A stretch of 42,734 nt of DNA from GCA-2737595 sp037138535 (GTDB lineage Bacteria; Actinomycetota; Actinomycetes; Nanopelagicales; Nanopelagicaceae). A program made the position numbers and the translations under genes. Below the pieces are notes generated by a model. It ran no database searches. It worked only from the letters and a program-made list of their open reading frames with translations, and had not been told where the DNA came from. This document shows, in pieces, positions 24,294-32,198 of the stretch (positions are counted from its first letter, which is position 1; every line of letters starts with the position of its first letter). The stretch lies in assembly GCA_037138535.1 (NCBI GenBank), contig JBAXIG010000005.1, positions 1 to 42,734 on the forward strand. The letters are read 5' to 3'.

Positions 24294-25586
24294 TTATTGA
24301 GCTTTACCAATCACGCGATACGCAACTCCGGGGAATGCCGACTGATCAAAAATCCGTCGCCCATCAACGATTGCGCTCACTCCAGGAAAATCTCTTGCCG
24401 ATAGCGATTGATACTCAGCGTGATCAGCCTGGGTAACAACTCCATCAACTTCACTACCTAAATGATGCGGCGTGAATTTCAGTTTCACAATTTCTTCGTC
24501 GGTGTACATCGGGTCATGAACCGTAACGATGGCGCCAAGGCGGGTAAGCTCAGCGACTGTCGGGAAGACACCAGAAAAGGCACTCTCTTTGACTCCCCCG
24601 CGATACGAGATCCCCAGCACGGCAACTTTCTTGCCCTTAAGATCGCCAAGATCGGTGGAAAGTAGCGAGACAGCATGCATCGGCATTCCAGCGTTTGCCT
24701 CGCGTGCAGCGCGCACCACGGTGGCCGCCGGATCATTCCAAAGGTAAAAGCGAGGGTAAATAGGAATGCAATGGCCACCCACTGCAATTCCCGGCTGGTG
24801 AATATGGCTGTAAGGCTGTGAGTTAGATGCCGCGATCACTTGATAAATATCGATACCAGCCGTTTCTGCAAAGCGGGCAAATTGATTCGCTAAACCGATA
24901 TTTACATCGCGATATGTGGTCTCAGCAAGTTTAGCCATTTCACTGGCTTCAGCGGACCCAAGATCCCAGACACCATTTGCACGTGGTAAATCCTGACGAA
25001 TATCGAAATCAAGTACTGCTTCATAAAATTCAACGCCGCGCTTTCCGCTTTCTGCATCGATACCACCAACTAATTTTGGATAGCGACGTAGGTCAGCAAA
25101 AACGCGGCCAGTGAGAACTCGTTCAGGTGAGAATACGAGGTGGAAATCTTTACCGGGAACCAAACCAGAGATCTTCTCGATCATGGGACCAAAGCGGGTT
25201 CGTGTGGTTCCCACCGGTAGGGTGGTTTCATAAGAGACGAGAGTCCCCGGCTTTAATCCTTTGGCGATCGCTTCGGTCGCATCATCCATCCACCCGAAAT
25301 CTGGCACGCCATCGTTATCGACAAAAAGTGGAACGACAACTACGACTGCTTCACATTCAGCAACCGCAGAAGTGGTGTCAGAAGTTGCACGCAGTTTTCC
25401 TGACGGCACCAACGTGGCCAGTTTCTCGGCAAGATGGGCCTCACCAGGGAAGGGTTCGATTCCTTTATTGATGAGATCTACTGCATGCGTATTAACATCG
25501 CACCCAATAACTTCGTGACCCTTGTCTGCAAATTGCACAGCCAGAGGCAATCCAATCTTGCCGAGGGCAACAACAGCGATCTTCAT
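24294..25586 (-). CDS. UDP-N-acetylglucosamine 6-dehydrogenase-like (WbpA/WecC family)
   Basis: A 430-residue NAD-dependent nucleotide-sugar dehydrogenase. The N-terminal Rossmann domain begins 'V-V-A-L-G-K-I-G-L-P', the middle domain has 'A-E-T-T-Y-R-D-V-N-I', and the catalytic Cys273 lies in 'V-G-G-H-C-I-P'. The family oxidises UDP-GlcNAc or UDP-ManNAc twice at C6 to give the uronic acid. Because the next three genes upstream match WbpB, WbpE and WbpD, I assign the WbpA step (UDP-GlcNAc to UDP-GlcNAcA). The ribosome-binding site is weak (GAGA). It differs from the UDP-glucose dehydrogenase at 34873. Confidence 0.88.
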   Translation of the reverse strand: MKIAVVALGKIGLPLAVQFADKGHEVIGCDVNTHAVDLINKGIEPFPGEAHLAEKLATLVPSGKLRATSDTTSAVAECEAVVVVVPLFVDNDGVPDFGWMDDATEAIAKGLKPGTLVSYETTLPVGTTRTRFGPMIEKISGLVPGKDFHLVFSPERVLTGRVFADLRRYPKLVGGIDAESGKRGVEFYEAVLDFDIRQDLPRANGVWDLGSAEASEMAKLAETTYRDVNIGLANQFARFAETAGIDIYQVIAASNSQPYSHIHQPGIAVGGHCIPIYPRFYLWNDPAATVVRAAREANAGMPMHAVSLLSTDLGDLKGKKVAVLGISYRGGVKESAFSGVFPTVAELTRLGAIVTVHDPMYTDEEIVKLKFTPHHLGSEVDGVVTQADHAEYQSLSARDFPGVSAIVDGRRIFDQSAFPGVAYRVIGKAQ

Positions 25587-25620
25587 CTTAGTTTCTCTCT
25601 TCTGTTCATCGCACTTCTTT

Positions 25621-26616
25621 CTACAGGAAAACTACGCGTCCGTCGCGAGCGCTTTCAATCATGGCTTCTGCAACGGCAACGGTGGCCAAACCCTGCTCCA
25701 TGGTGACGATGCGTTCAATGGCACCCGAAATTCCGAGAACTGCATCCCGGAACGCTTCATGTTCAACTTTGAGGGGCTCGGGCTTAGCAAACGCATAACG
25801 AATGAGGTCTCCTTCGCTTACCCCACGAAAGGCAGCGACTGCTTCCCACTCAGTTGCTACCGAGGCGTTGGCATGAAAGGTGAGATCAGCAGTGAGAGTG
25901 TCGGCTACAAAAGCGCCGCGCTCTCCGGTCACCACGGTGAGACGTTCTTTAAAAGGTGAAAGCCAATTCACTAAATGATTGGTAATCGTGCCATCAGCAA
26001 GTTGCCCGACAGCCGCCACCAAGTCTTCATGCTCACGCCCAGATTTATGCCCGACACGAGCCGAGATAGAAGTAAATGGCGAGCGCGCTACCCAAGCAGT
26101 GAGATCAATATCGTGCGTTGCTAAATCTTTCACCACACCCACGTCGGCAATACGCGCCGGGAATGGACCCTGTCGGCGCGTGGTGATTTGATACACATCG
26201 CCTAACTCGCCACTCTCAAGGCGTGTGCGTAATTGTTGAAGTGCTGGGTTATAACGCTCGATGTGACCCACCGCGCCCACCAGGTTCTTAAAGGCTTCTA
26301 CTAATTTCTTGGCCGAAGGCGTATCTACTGCCAGCGGCTTCTCGATCATGGCGTGAATGCCGGCTGCAGCTAGTTCGAGACCGATCTCGTCATGAAATGC
26401 CGTAGGAGCCGCCACCATCGCATAATCCACGCCACGTTCGATGAGTTCACCGACCGTAGTGAGCACATCGCGTCCTTGCGCCACTCCGTGCACATCTCCA
26501 CCTGGGTCTACGACCGCAACGAGTTCGACTCCATCGAGTGAACTCAGGACGCGGGCATGATGACGACCCATCATGCCAAGCCCGACAAGACCGGCGCGTA
26601 ATTTTGGTTGGCTCAT
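25621..26616 (-). CDS. Gfo/Idh/MocA oxidoreductase, WbpB/WlbA-like
   Basis: A 331-residue dehydrogenase. 'A-G-L-V-G-L-G-M-M-G-R-H-H-A-R' is the NAD-binding loop and 'M-I-E-K-P-L-A' (about 91-97) the conserved Glu-Lys-Pro of the family; 'D-L-A-T-H-D-I-D' (about 166-173) carries the catalytic His. In the 2,3-diacetamido uronic acid pathway WbpB/WlbA oxidises C3 of UDP-GlcNAcA. The assignment is from neighbours; the family alone covers many sugars. AAGGA lies 8 nt upstream of ATG 26616 and overlaps the stop of the aminotransferase gene. Confidence 0.85.
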   Translation of the reverse strand: MSQPKLRAGLVGLGMMGRHHARVLSSLDGVELVAVVDPGGDVHGVAQGRDVLTTVGELIERGVDYAMVAAPTAFHDEIGLELAAAGIHAMIEKPLAVDTPSAKKLVEAFKNLVGAVGHIERYNPALQQLRTRLESGELGDVYQITTRRQGPFPARIADVGVVKDLATHDIDLTAWVARSPFTSISARVGHKSGREHEDLVAAVGQLADGTITNHLVNWLSPFKERLTVVTGERGAFVADTLTADLTFHANASVATEWEAVAAFRGVSEGDLIRYAFAKPEPLKVEHEAFRDAVLGISGAIERIVTMEQGLATVAVAEAMIESARDGRVVFL

Positions 26617-26625
26617 CCGAATTCC

Positions 26626-27708
26626 TTACAAGCTCGCAGCGACTTCGTTCACGACTGAAACAATCGTGTCGAGGTCCGCCTTCGAAAGTGATGGATGAAC
26701 TGGGAGTGAAACACATTCTTTAACGACAAGGTCGGTCTGCGGAAGCGTGAGATCCATCTTAAAAGATGGCAAACGGTGAATCGGCGTGGGGTAGTAAACG
26801 CCACAACCCACGCCACGTTCCGTAATTCCGGCCATGAATGCATCGCGCCTTTCGGCAGATCCGCCAGGAATACGAATCGTGTACTGGTGATATGAGTGCG
26901 TAGTACCTGGTGCGAGGAATGGTGTGACGACGCCTTTGAGATTGGCATCTAGGTAGGCGGCATTTTCTTGCCGAGTCTGTGTCCAACCGGGAAGTTTGCC
27001 TAGTTGCACACGTCCGATAGCCGCATGAATGTCTGTCATACGCGTGTTAAATCCAATGACTTCATTCTGGTACCGAATCTCTTGTCCTTGATTTCGCAAC
27101 AAACGAAGAGTGCGCGCGATTTCTGCATCTTCGGTCACCACCATGCCACCTTCGCCGGCAGTCATGTTCTTAGTAGGGTAGAACGAGAAGGATGCCACGG
27201 TGCCGAATTCACCAGCATTGCGCCCATTCAGCGAAGCGAGGTGCCCTTGTGCAGCATCTTCAATAATCTGCACACCATGCTTGGAAGAAATCTCTGCAAA
27301 GCGATCCATCGCGGCGATATGACCGTAAAGGTGTACAGGCATGATCGCCTTGGTCTTCTTTGTGATGAGTGATTCCGCGTGATCTGGATCAATGTTGAAA
27401 GTCTTGGGATCGATATCTGCAAATACCGGCACTCCCCCAGCCAATACAACTGAGTTGGCAGTGGCAGCAAAGGAGAAAGAAGGAACGATCACTTCATCGC
27501 CACGCTCGATCCCAGCCGCAATAAATCCGAGGTGAAGTGCGGAGGTTCCGGAATTCATTGCCACACAGTGACGTCCACCTACGTGGGCAGAGAACTCGGC
27601 TTCAAAGGCGGCCACCTCTGGGCCTTGGGCCAGCATGCCTGAGCGGAGTACGCGATCTACGGCTGCGCGCTCGTCATCACCGATGATTGGTTTCGCTGCT
27701 GGAATCAT
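26626..27708 (-). CDS. DegT/DnrJ/EryC1 aminotransferase, WbpE/WlbC-like
   Basis: A 360-residue PLP-dependent sugar aminotransferase. The PLP-binding Lys180 is in 'S-F-Y-P-T-K-N-M-T-A-G-E-G-G', and 'E-D-A-A-Q-G-H' (150-156) holds the conserved Asp. In the WbpA-B-E-D pathway WbpE aminates the 3-keto uronic acid from glutamate. The ATG overlaps the stop of the acetyltransferase (TAATG), with GAGGAG 6 nt upstream, so the gene is in one transcript with it. It is about the usual length of the family. Confidence 0.93.
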   Translation of the reverse strand: MIPAAKPIIGDDERAAVDRVLRSGMLAQGPEVAAFEAEFSAHVGGRHCVAMNSGTSALHLGFIAAGIERGDEVIVPSFSFAATANSVVLAGGVPVFADIDPKTFNIDPDHAESLITKKTKAIMPVHLYGHIAAMDRFAEISSKHGVQIIEDAAQGHLASLNGRNAGEFGTVASFSFYPTKNMTAGEGGMVVTEDAEIARTLRLLRNQGQEIRYQNEVIGFNTRMTDIHAAIGRVQLGKLPGWTQTRQENAAYLDANLKGVVTPFLAPGTTHSYHQYTIRIPGGSAERRDAFMAGITERGVGCGVYYPTPIHRLPSFKMDLTLPQTDLVVKECVSLPVHPSLSKADLDTIVSVVNEVAASL

Positions 27709-28325
27709 TACTTCTCCTCGTGTTTCAGATCTTGAGAGTGAACCAATCGTTCGCCCTGTTCTTCATACTTCTCGCCCGACTGTGGGCAGACCCAGTGATG
27801 CGCGCCAGCAGACTCAAGTGGAACCCCCGCGCGCCCTACCCACTTAATTCTCTTCGCCGGAGCGCCTGCCACAAGTGCGTAATCAGGAACATCGCGAGTT
27901 ACCGTCGCGCCAGCAGCTACCATCGCCCATTTTCCGATCGTGAGAGGAGCAACGCAGACGGCGCGCGCTCCGACGGAAGCACCCTCTTCGATGGTCACGC
28001 CAACCAACTCCCAGTCATGCCCACTCTTCAACGTACCGTCAGGGTTTACCGCACGCGGGAAATGATCATTGGTGAGAACTACTGCTGGTCCTATAAAGAC
28101 GCCAGCACCTATTCGCGCCGGTTCATAAACCAAGGCATAGTTTTGAATCTTGGAATTTGCACCAATCTCAACGCCCGGGCCAACATAGGCACCGCGCCCC
28201 ACAATGCAGTTTTCGCCCAGAATGGCTCCGGAGCGCACCTGGGCTAGATGCCAGATCGCCACCCCATCGCCGAGGGTGATATCAGAATCCACGTCAGCGG
28301 ATGGGTGAATTCGGGCGGCAGTCAC
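27708..28325 (-). CDS. Hexapeptide N-acetyltransferase, WbpD/WlbB-like
   Basis: A 205-residue left-handed beta-helix acyltransferase. 'I-H-P-S-A-D-V-D', 'I-W-H-L-A-Q-V', 'G-A-Y-V-G-P-G-V-E-I-G' and 'S-K-I-Q-N-Y-A-L-V-Y' follow the sequence I recall for WbpD closely, and 'F-I-G-P-A-V-V-L-T-N-D-H-F-P-R-A' and the C-terminal 'C-P-Q-S-G-E-K-Y' are also of that group. WbpD acetylates the 3-amino group of UDP-2-acetamido-3-amino-glucuronate using acetyl-CoA, which completes UDP-GlcNAc3NAcA. I start it at GTG 28325 because TAGGCT ends 7 nt before. The start lies 10 nt after the GT4 stop. Confidence 0.92.
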   Translation of the reverse strand: MTAARIHPSADVDSDITLGDGVAIWHLAQVRSGAILGENCIVGRGAYVGPGVEIGANSKIQNYALVYEPARIGAGVFIGPAVVLTNDHFPRAVNPDGTLKSGHDWELVGVTIEEGASVGARAVCVAPLTIGKWAMVAAGATVTRDVPDYALVAGAPAKRIKWVGRAGVPLESAGAHHWVCPQSGEKYEEQGERLVHSQDLKHEEK

Positions 28326-28332
28326 GTAGGTG

Positions 28333-28338
28333 AGCCTA
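28333..28338 (-). promoter_or_regulatory. Internal -10 element at WbpD-like gene
   Basis: TAGGCT on the minus strand ending 7 nt before GTG 28325. Its first three bases are the TAG stop codon of the GT4 gene, so it could start a second transcript for the sugar-nucleotide genes. Confidence 0.5.
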
Positions 28339-29406
28339 CCTGCGGGGGCTGAGAAGGGCGCGGATACGCTCCGCGAAGGGCAAGTAAGGATCGCCACTTT
28401 CTACGATTTTTGAGCTTGCTTCCCGCGCTCTCTGCCACTCCTGCGGGCGGGAACTCCAACCTTCCAAGGCAGAGGCAATCTCACCGGCAGTCGTAGCGAA
28501 AGCAGCCCTGCCTTCAAGGATCACACTCACACGAGGCAGCGGGGAAGAAATAATGCCGAGTCCGGCAGCGGCATATTCATAAATCTTGCTCGGAACGGCT
28601 TCGAGGAAAGCGGGAGTGGCGTCAAGAATCGATAACCCAACCCATGCGCCACGGGCTATACGCCAGCTCTCAATCGGCGCACAACGTCCATAGAAATGCA
28701 CGCGATCCTTCGCTGGGCTAGTGGCCAGCCACCCATCTACAAATGGTTGATCGGCAACTGCGATTGGCCCGACTATGTCGAGACGCCAATGTGGCGCACT
28801 TTCAATCGCCGCAAGCATCGCATGTAGACCACGAGATTTACGCACATCACCGATGTACACCGCTCGCGGAGCTTCATCAAAGGAGACTGTGGGTTGAATA
28901 ATGGTGAAATCTGGGAGGTTTCGCACCACGATTCGATTTTTGGCATCGAGGGGCGGGACATGTTCGTCAGCAACTATCGTGAGATCGGCTTCTGCGGCAA
29001 TCTTGATGGCATCACGTGCAATCTTGCGGGCAACTACTCCCACTAATCCTTTTGCCCAACTTCTATCGCGCAGGAGCGAGACGTAATCCTCATGTACATC
29101 ACACGCCACCTTCTTGTGCCGTACGTTTCCTGCAATAAGTAATGGAAGCGAGAGATCAGGGTCGATTGCAATTATCACTTCTCCGCGGGCGAGAAACGGA
29201 AGAGTCAGCGCCCGTATCACCCGCGAGAACATTCCGGTATTTCCAAAGGCCGCACGGAAGCGAGCTTCTGGGGGTGCTTCAAAAGTTTCACCTCTGGCAA
29301 TTACTTCGACAGACATCCCACAACGATGGAGCGCGGCGGCAAGACGATGCAGTCGTGCATCAGCCACATGGTGACCGGAAGAAATTATTGATACATCGAT
29401 CTTCAT
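28336..29406 (-). CDS. GT4-like glycosyltransferase
   Basis: A 356-residue GT-B fold glycosyltransferase. Two Rossmann halves are recognisable; the C-terminal half has 'A-V-Y-I-G-D-V-R-K-S-R-G-L', 'L-D-I-V-G-P' and, near 275-290, 'F-L-E-A-V-P-S-K-I-Y-E-Y-A-A-A-G-L', which has the E(x7)E-like motif binding the nucleotide sugar. It probably adds one sugar of the repeat unit on the cytoplasmic side. The ATG overlaps the stop of the Wzt-like gene (TAATG). Confidence 0.85.
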   Translation of the reverse strand: MKIDVSIISSGHHVADARLHRLAAALHRCGMSVEVIARGETFEAPPEARFRAAFGNTGMFSRVIRALTLPFLARGEVIIAIDPDLSLPLLIAGNVRHKKVACDVHEDYVSLLRDRSWAKGLVGVVARKIARDAIKIAAEADLTIVADEHVPPLDAKNRIVVRNLPDFTIIQPTVSFDEAPRAVYIGDVRKSRGLHAMLAAIESAPHWRLDIVGPIAVADQPFVDGWLATSPAKDRVHFYGRCAPIESWRIARGAWVGLSILDATPAFLEAVPSKIYEYAAAGLGIISSPLPRVSVILEGRAAFATTAGEIASALEGWSSRPQEWQRAREASSKIVESGDPYLPFAERIRALLSPRR

Positions 29407-30209
29407 TAGAAGTCTTCTAACGCTGAAGGCACTTTCCCAACGTTGAGGAATTCAAGATATTGATCGGTGACCTTAGTGGCGTTACCAAATGCTAACGCGC
29501 TCCCCTGGTGCATCCAAAGAGCCTTATCGCACAACTCGTTAAGGGTACCGAGAGCGTGAGAAACAATGATAATAGTTCGCGCCTCTAAACAAAGTTGGCG
29601 CATCTTTTCAAACGATTTCTCCTTAAACGCAGCATCACCTGTCGACAACGCCTCATCGATCAGCAAAATATCCGGCGTCATATTGACTGCAACCGAAAAC
29701 GCTAATCGGCCATACATACCCGCAGAATAAGTACGCATAGGCATATCGATGAAACCGTTTGGAAGATCAGCGAAACTTGCAATGTCGTCAAATCGTTCTT
29801 CAAGTTCTTCACGCTCGAGACCGGCGGCCAAACCACCCAAAATGATGTTGTCGCGTCCAGAGAGGGTTCCGTTAAAGCCCACACCGAGCGCAAGCAAAGT
29901 GCTCACTTTTCCGTTAACGATGATCCGACCTTCGGTAGGAGGCAAAATTCCAGCAATCGCGCGCATCAAAGTCGATTTGCCTGCACCGTTTGCGCCGACT
30001 ACACCCATCACAGTGCCATGCGGAATGTCTAATGAAAGATTCTTCACAGCCTCGATAGTACGAACTCGTCGTTTCTCACCACGCCCCGCGCGCATGATGG
30101 CGTTCTTCAAAGTCATCTTCGATTCCACATTGATTTTGTAGCGCAACGAAAGTTCTTCGATGCGAACAGCGAGACCCTCGGGCATCTCGGGTTTAGATGC
30201 GTACTGCAA
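29406..30209 (-). CDS. ABC transporter ATPase, Wzt/TarH-like
   Basis: A 267-residue ATPase of the polysaccharide exporter type. Walker A is 'G-A-N-G-A-G-K-S-T', the signature motif 'Y-S-A-G-M', and Walker B 'I-L-L-I-D-E-A'. It ends soon after the ATPase core and lacks the C-terminal carbohydrate-binding domain of O-antigen Wzt, so it resembles TarH or mycobacterial RfbE, which export undecaprenyl-linked polymers without recognising a chain-end cap. The start is uncertain: TTG 30209 has GAGGGAG 7 nt upstream, while ATG 30185 is the other candidate. It overlaps the Wzm-like gene. Confidence 0.93.
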   Translation of the reverse strand: MQYASKPEMPEGLAVRIEELSLRYKINVESKMTLKNAIMRAGRGEKRRVRTIEAVKNLSLDIPHGTVMGVVGANGAGKSTLMRAIAGILPPTEGRIIVNGKVSTLLALGVGFNGTLSGRDNIILGGLAAGLEREELEERFDDIASFADLPNGFIDMPMRTYSAGMYGRLAFSVAVNMTPDILLIDEALSTGDAAFKEKSFEKMRQLCLEARTIIIVSHALGTLNELCDKALWMHQGSALAFGNATKVTDQYLEFLNVGKVPSALEDF

Positions 30210-31089
30210 AGTCACGCTCCCTCGATACGAAGAAATAGCCACCAATGAGTAAAAGTCCAAATGCCCATCCGGTAGCCCCAAGCCAAAGCGTCCAAGATGG
30301 ATTTTCGCCCTTGATCCAGACCGAATTCGTGATGGTCAGAATGGGTCCGAGTGGATTAGCCCAAATGAGAATCCGATGCCATCCGTGAATCATGTCTGGC
30401 ATCCACAGCACCGGACTCAGATAGAGCCACATGCGAGCTCCGTAAGTCATCAACTTAGATGTGTCACGGAAGTACACATTCATGGTTGCAAAGAGCAACG
30501 CCAAACCAAAACCACTGATCGCAACTAAGGCCACCATCGCGGGAATCCAAAGTAGATGCCAATTTAATCCTGGCAGTTTGCTCTTTGAGTCGAGGGCTCC
30601 ACCTATTAAATAAATAATCAAGTAGACAGGGAGTGTGGGAATAAACTTTTGGAACGCTCCGATAAGGGAAGAAAGTGGAAGTAGTGCCCGCGGAAATGCT
30701 TGATTGAGAATGAGTTTGCCGCCAGCCGTGACTGATGCACCGCCGAAAGTCATACAGTTCTGCGCGAAGTACCACGTGAAGAGACCTACCAGAATATGAG
30801 CCAGTACATCAAAGCGACTTGACCCGGCGCTTCCACGTCCTCCGATGATTGTGACCAGCAAAAAGTAGATCATTGCTAACAAGAGTGGATTCAGCACGAG
30901 CCAGACCGAGCCGAGAGGGGAGTCAAGGTGCTCTGCTTTATCCGTGAACCGAGCCAACTCCAAGGCGAAGCGACGTCGTCGCCAGAATTCACGCAGATAT
31001 GGACCCATCGGAGGCAATGAAGCCTTGTGAGGTTCAAAGACCTGAATCTTTGAAACCAGGGCCTCCGCGCGGGATGGATCACTACTCAC
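30193..31089 (-). CDS. ABC-2 type permease, Wzm-like
   Basis: A 298-residue membrane protein with about six transmembrane helices and an N-terminal amphipathic region ('R-R-R-F-A-L-E-L-A-R-F-T-D') as in TagG/Wzm permeases. It forms the channel with the adjacent ATPase and moves a lipid-linked glycan outward across the membrane. GTG 31089 is chosen with GGGAGG 9 nt upstream; it overlaps the GT2 stop by 8 bp. Confidence 0.9.
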   Translation of the reverse strand: MSSDPSRAEALVSKIQVFEPHKASLPPMGPYLREFWRRRRFALELARFTDKAEHLDSPLGSVWLVLNPLLLAMIYFLLVTIIGGRGSAGSSRFDVLAHILVGLFTWYFAQNCMTFGGASVTAGGKLILNQAFPRALLPLSSLIGAFQKFIPTLPVYLIIYLIGGALDSKSKLPGLNWHLLWIPAMVALVAISGFGLALLFATMNVYFRDTSKLMTYGARMWLYLSPVLWMPDMIHGWHRILIWANPLGPILTITNSVWIKGENPSWTLWLGATGWAFGLLLIGGYFFVSRERDFAVRI

Positions 31090-32161
31090 GCGGACGATCC
31101 TCCCACGAAGGCGGAGCGCCATGTGGCACTAACGAGGGGGGCGAGGTCAGAAATCCCAAACCCCAGGCCATTTGCATAGTCCCCACGACCATCGGAAGAA
31201 AGAGTTGCGACGAGAACCCCTTTGTCCGACTCGCGAGCAAGAGCGTTGCCAACAACAGAAATGAAAGGTATCCCAACGGAAGCACAAATGCCCACGGGTA
31301 GAAGAATCCCGAAAGCACACCAAGAAGGGATCCGATCAGTGCTATGGGCGGGGCAAGGTAGCGCAGATTGAGAGTGGTGTGGTTCTTGCGAATCACGACG
31401 CGACGCCAACGCCCATACTCAAAATATTGAGTGGCTAATGCTCGTAACGTGGAGCGAGGCCGATATGCAACTTTGAGATCTGGCGAAAACCAAATAACAC
31501 CACCACGTTCGCGAAGGCGGAGGTTGAGTTCCCAATCTTGCGCGCGAATAAATCTTTCGTCATATCCACCAGATTCGATGAGCTTCGCCTTATCAAAAAC
31601 TCCAAGGTAAACCGTATCAACAGAACCTTCTTCACCACCCGTGTGAAAACGTGATGCTCCAACTCCTAAAGGACTTGTCATAGCTGCTGCCACACTTTTC
31701 TCAAACGAAGTGACACCCTCGGCAGCCATTACGCCACCGACATTCACCGCCCCGGTGTGCTTCATCACTGTTATGGCACGTGCGATATATCCAGGTGGTA
31801 GTTCGGCGTGACCATCAACGCGCACAATGACCCCGTAAGCGGCAGCCCGAATTCCGGCGTTTAATGCACTTGGCGTCTTGCCACTTGGATTGCCAACCAC
31901 TTTCACCCGTGGATCATTTGCTGCAAGCTTCTCAGCGATTTCTAAAGTGCGATCTTCTGACGGGCCAACCGAAAGAATAACTTCGAGTGCAGTCGACTCG
32001 GGGAGCGATTCCACCTGGGCAAGTGCGGCTCCAACCGCGGCCACTAAGTGGCGCTCTTCGTTACGCACTGGCATCACCACAGAGATTCCCCTAGGGGCTC
32101 CTGCAGGTACTCCTACAGGTACTCCTGCGGCGCGCTGAGAAAGATATATATTTTCGTCCAT
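31082..32161 (-). CDS. GT2 glycosyltransferase, membrane-associated
   Basis: A 359-residue glycosyltransferase of family 2. 'I-S-V-V-M-P-V-R-N-E-E' (about 26-36) starts the GT-A fold, 'V-R-V-D-G-H-A-E-L' (about 107-115) is the Asp-containing nucleotide-metal site, and 'R-A-Q-D-W-E-L-N-L-R' (about 200-210) the acceptor-side acidic motif. Three transmembrane helices follow in the last 90 residues, so the catalytic part faces the cytoplasm. This arrangement recalls ExoA-type enzymes. I start it at ATG 32161; the longer frame runs through the divergent LCP gene. Residues 11-23 are a Gly/Pro/Val-rich repeat from a 12-bp tandem duplication. Confidence 0.88.
   Translation of the reverse strand: MDENIYLSQRAAGVPVGVPAGAPRGISVVMPVRNEERHLVAAVGAALAQVESLPESTALEVILSVGPSEDRTLEIAEKLAANDPRVKVVGNPSGKTPSALNAGIRAAAYGVIVRVDGHAELPPGYIARAITVMKHTGAVNVGGVMAAEGVTSFEKSVAAAMTSPLGVGASRFHTGGEEGSVDTVYLGVFDKAKLIESGGYDERFIRAQDWELNLRLRERGGVIWFSPDLKVAYRPRSTLRALATQYFEYGRWRRVVIRKNHTTLNLRYLAPPIALIGSLLGVLSGFFYPWAFVLPLGYLSFLLLATLLLASRTKGFSSQLFLPMVVGTMQMAWGLGFLTSPPSLVPHGAPPSWEDRPRE
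32095..32130 (-). repeat. Three imperfect 12-bp tandem copies in GT2 gene
   Basis: On the plus strand: GGGCTCCTGCAG, GTACTCCTACAG and GTACTCCTGCGG, each 2-4 bases different from the next. They encode G-V-P-V-G-V-P-A-G-A-P near the N-terminus of the glycosyltransferase. Confidence 0.8.
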
Positions 32162-32171
32162 GGCGGCTTTG

Positions 32172-32177
32172 AGGTTA
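32172..32177 (-). promoter_or_regulatory. Possible -10 element of the glycan operon
   Basis: TAACCT on the minus strand, 10 nt before ATG 32161, which would give a 3-nt leader. It is less certain than the other -10 elements. Confidence 0.4.
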
Positions 32178-32186
32178 GCGCCCTTA

Positions 32187-32192
32187 TAGGCT
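32187..32192 (+). promoter_or_regulatory. -10 element of LCP gene (leaderless)
   Basis: TAGGCT ending 6 nt before GTG 32199. Confidence 0.6.
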
Positions 32193-32198
32193 TGGTGG

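Noticed and set aside
27687..28247. 186-codon plus-strand frame
   Set aside because: It is antisense to the WbpD-like gene and lacks any motif.
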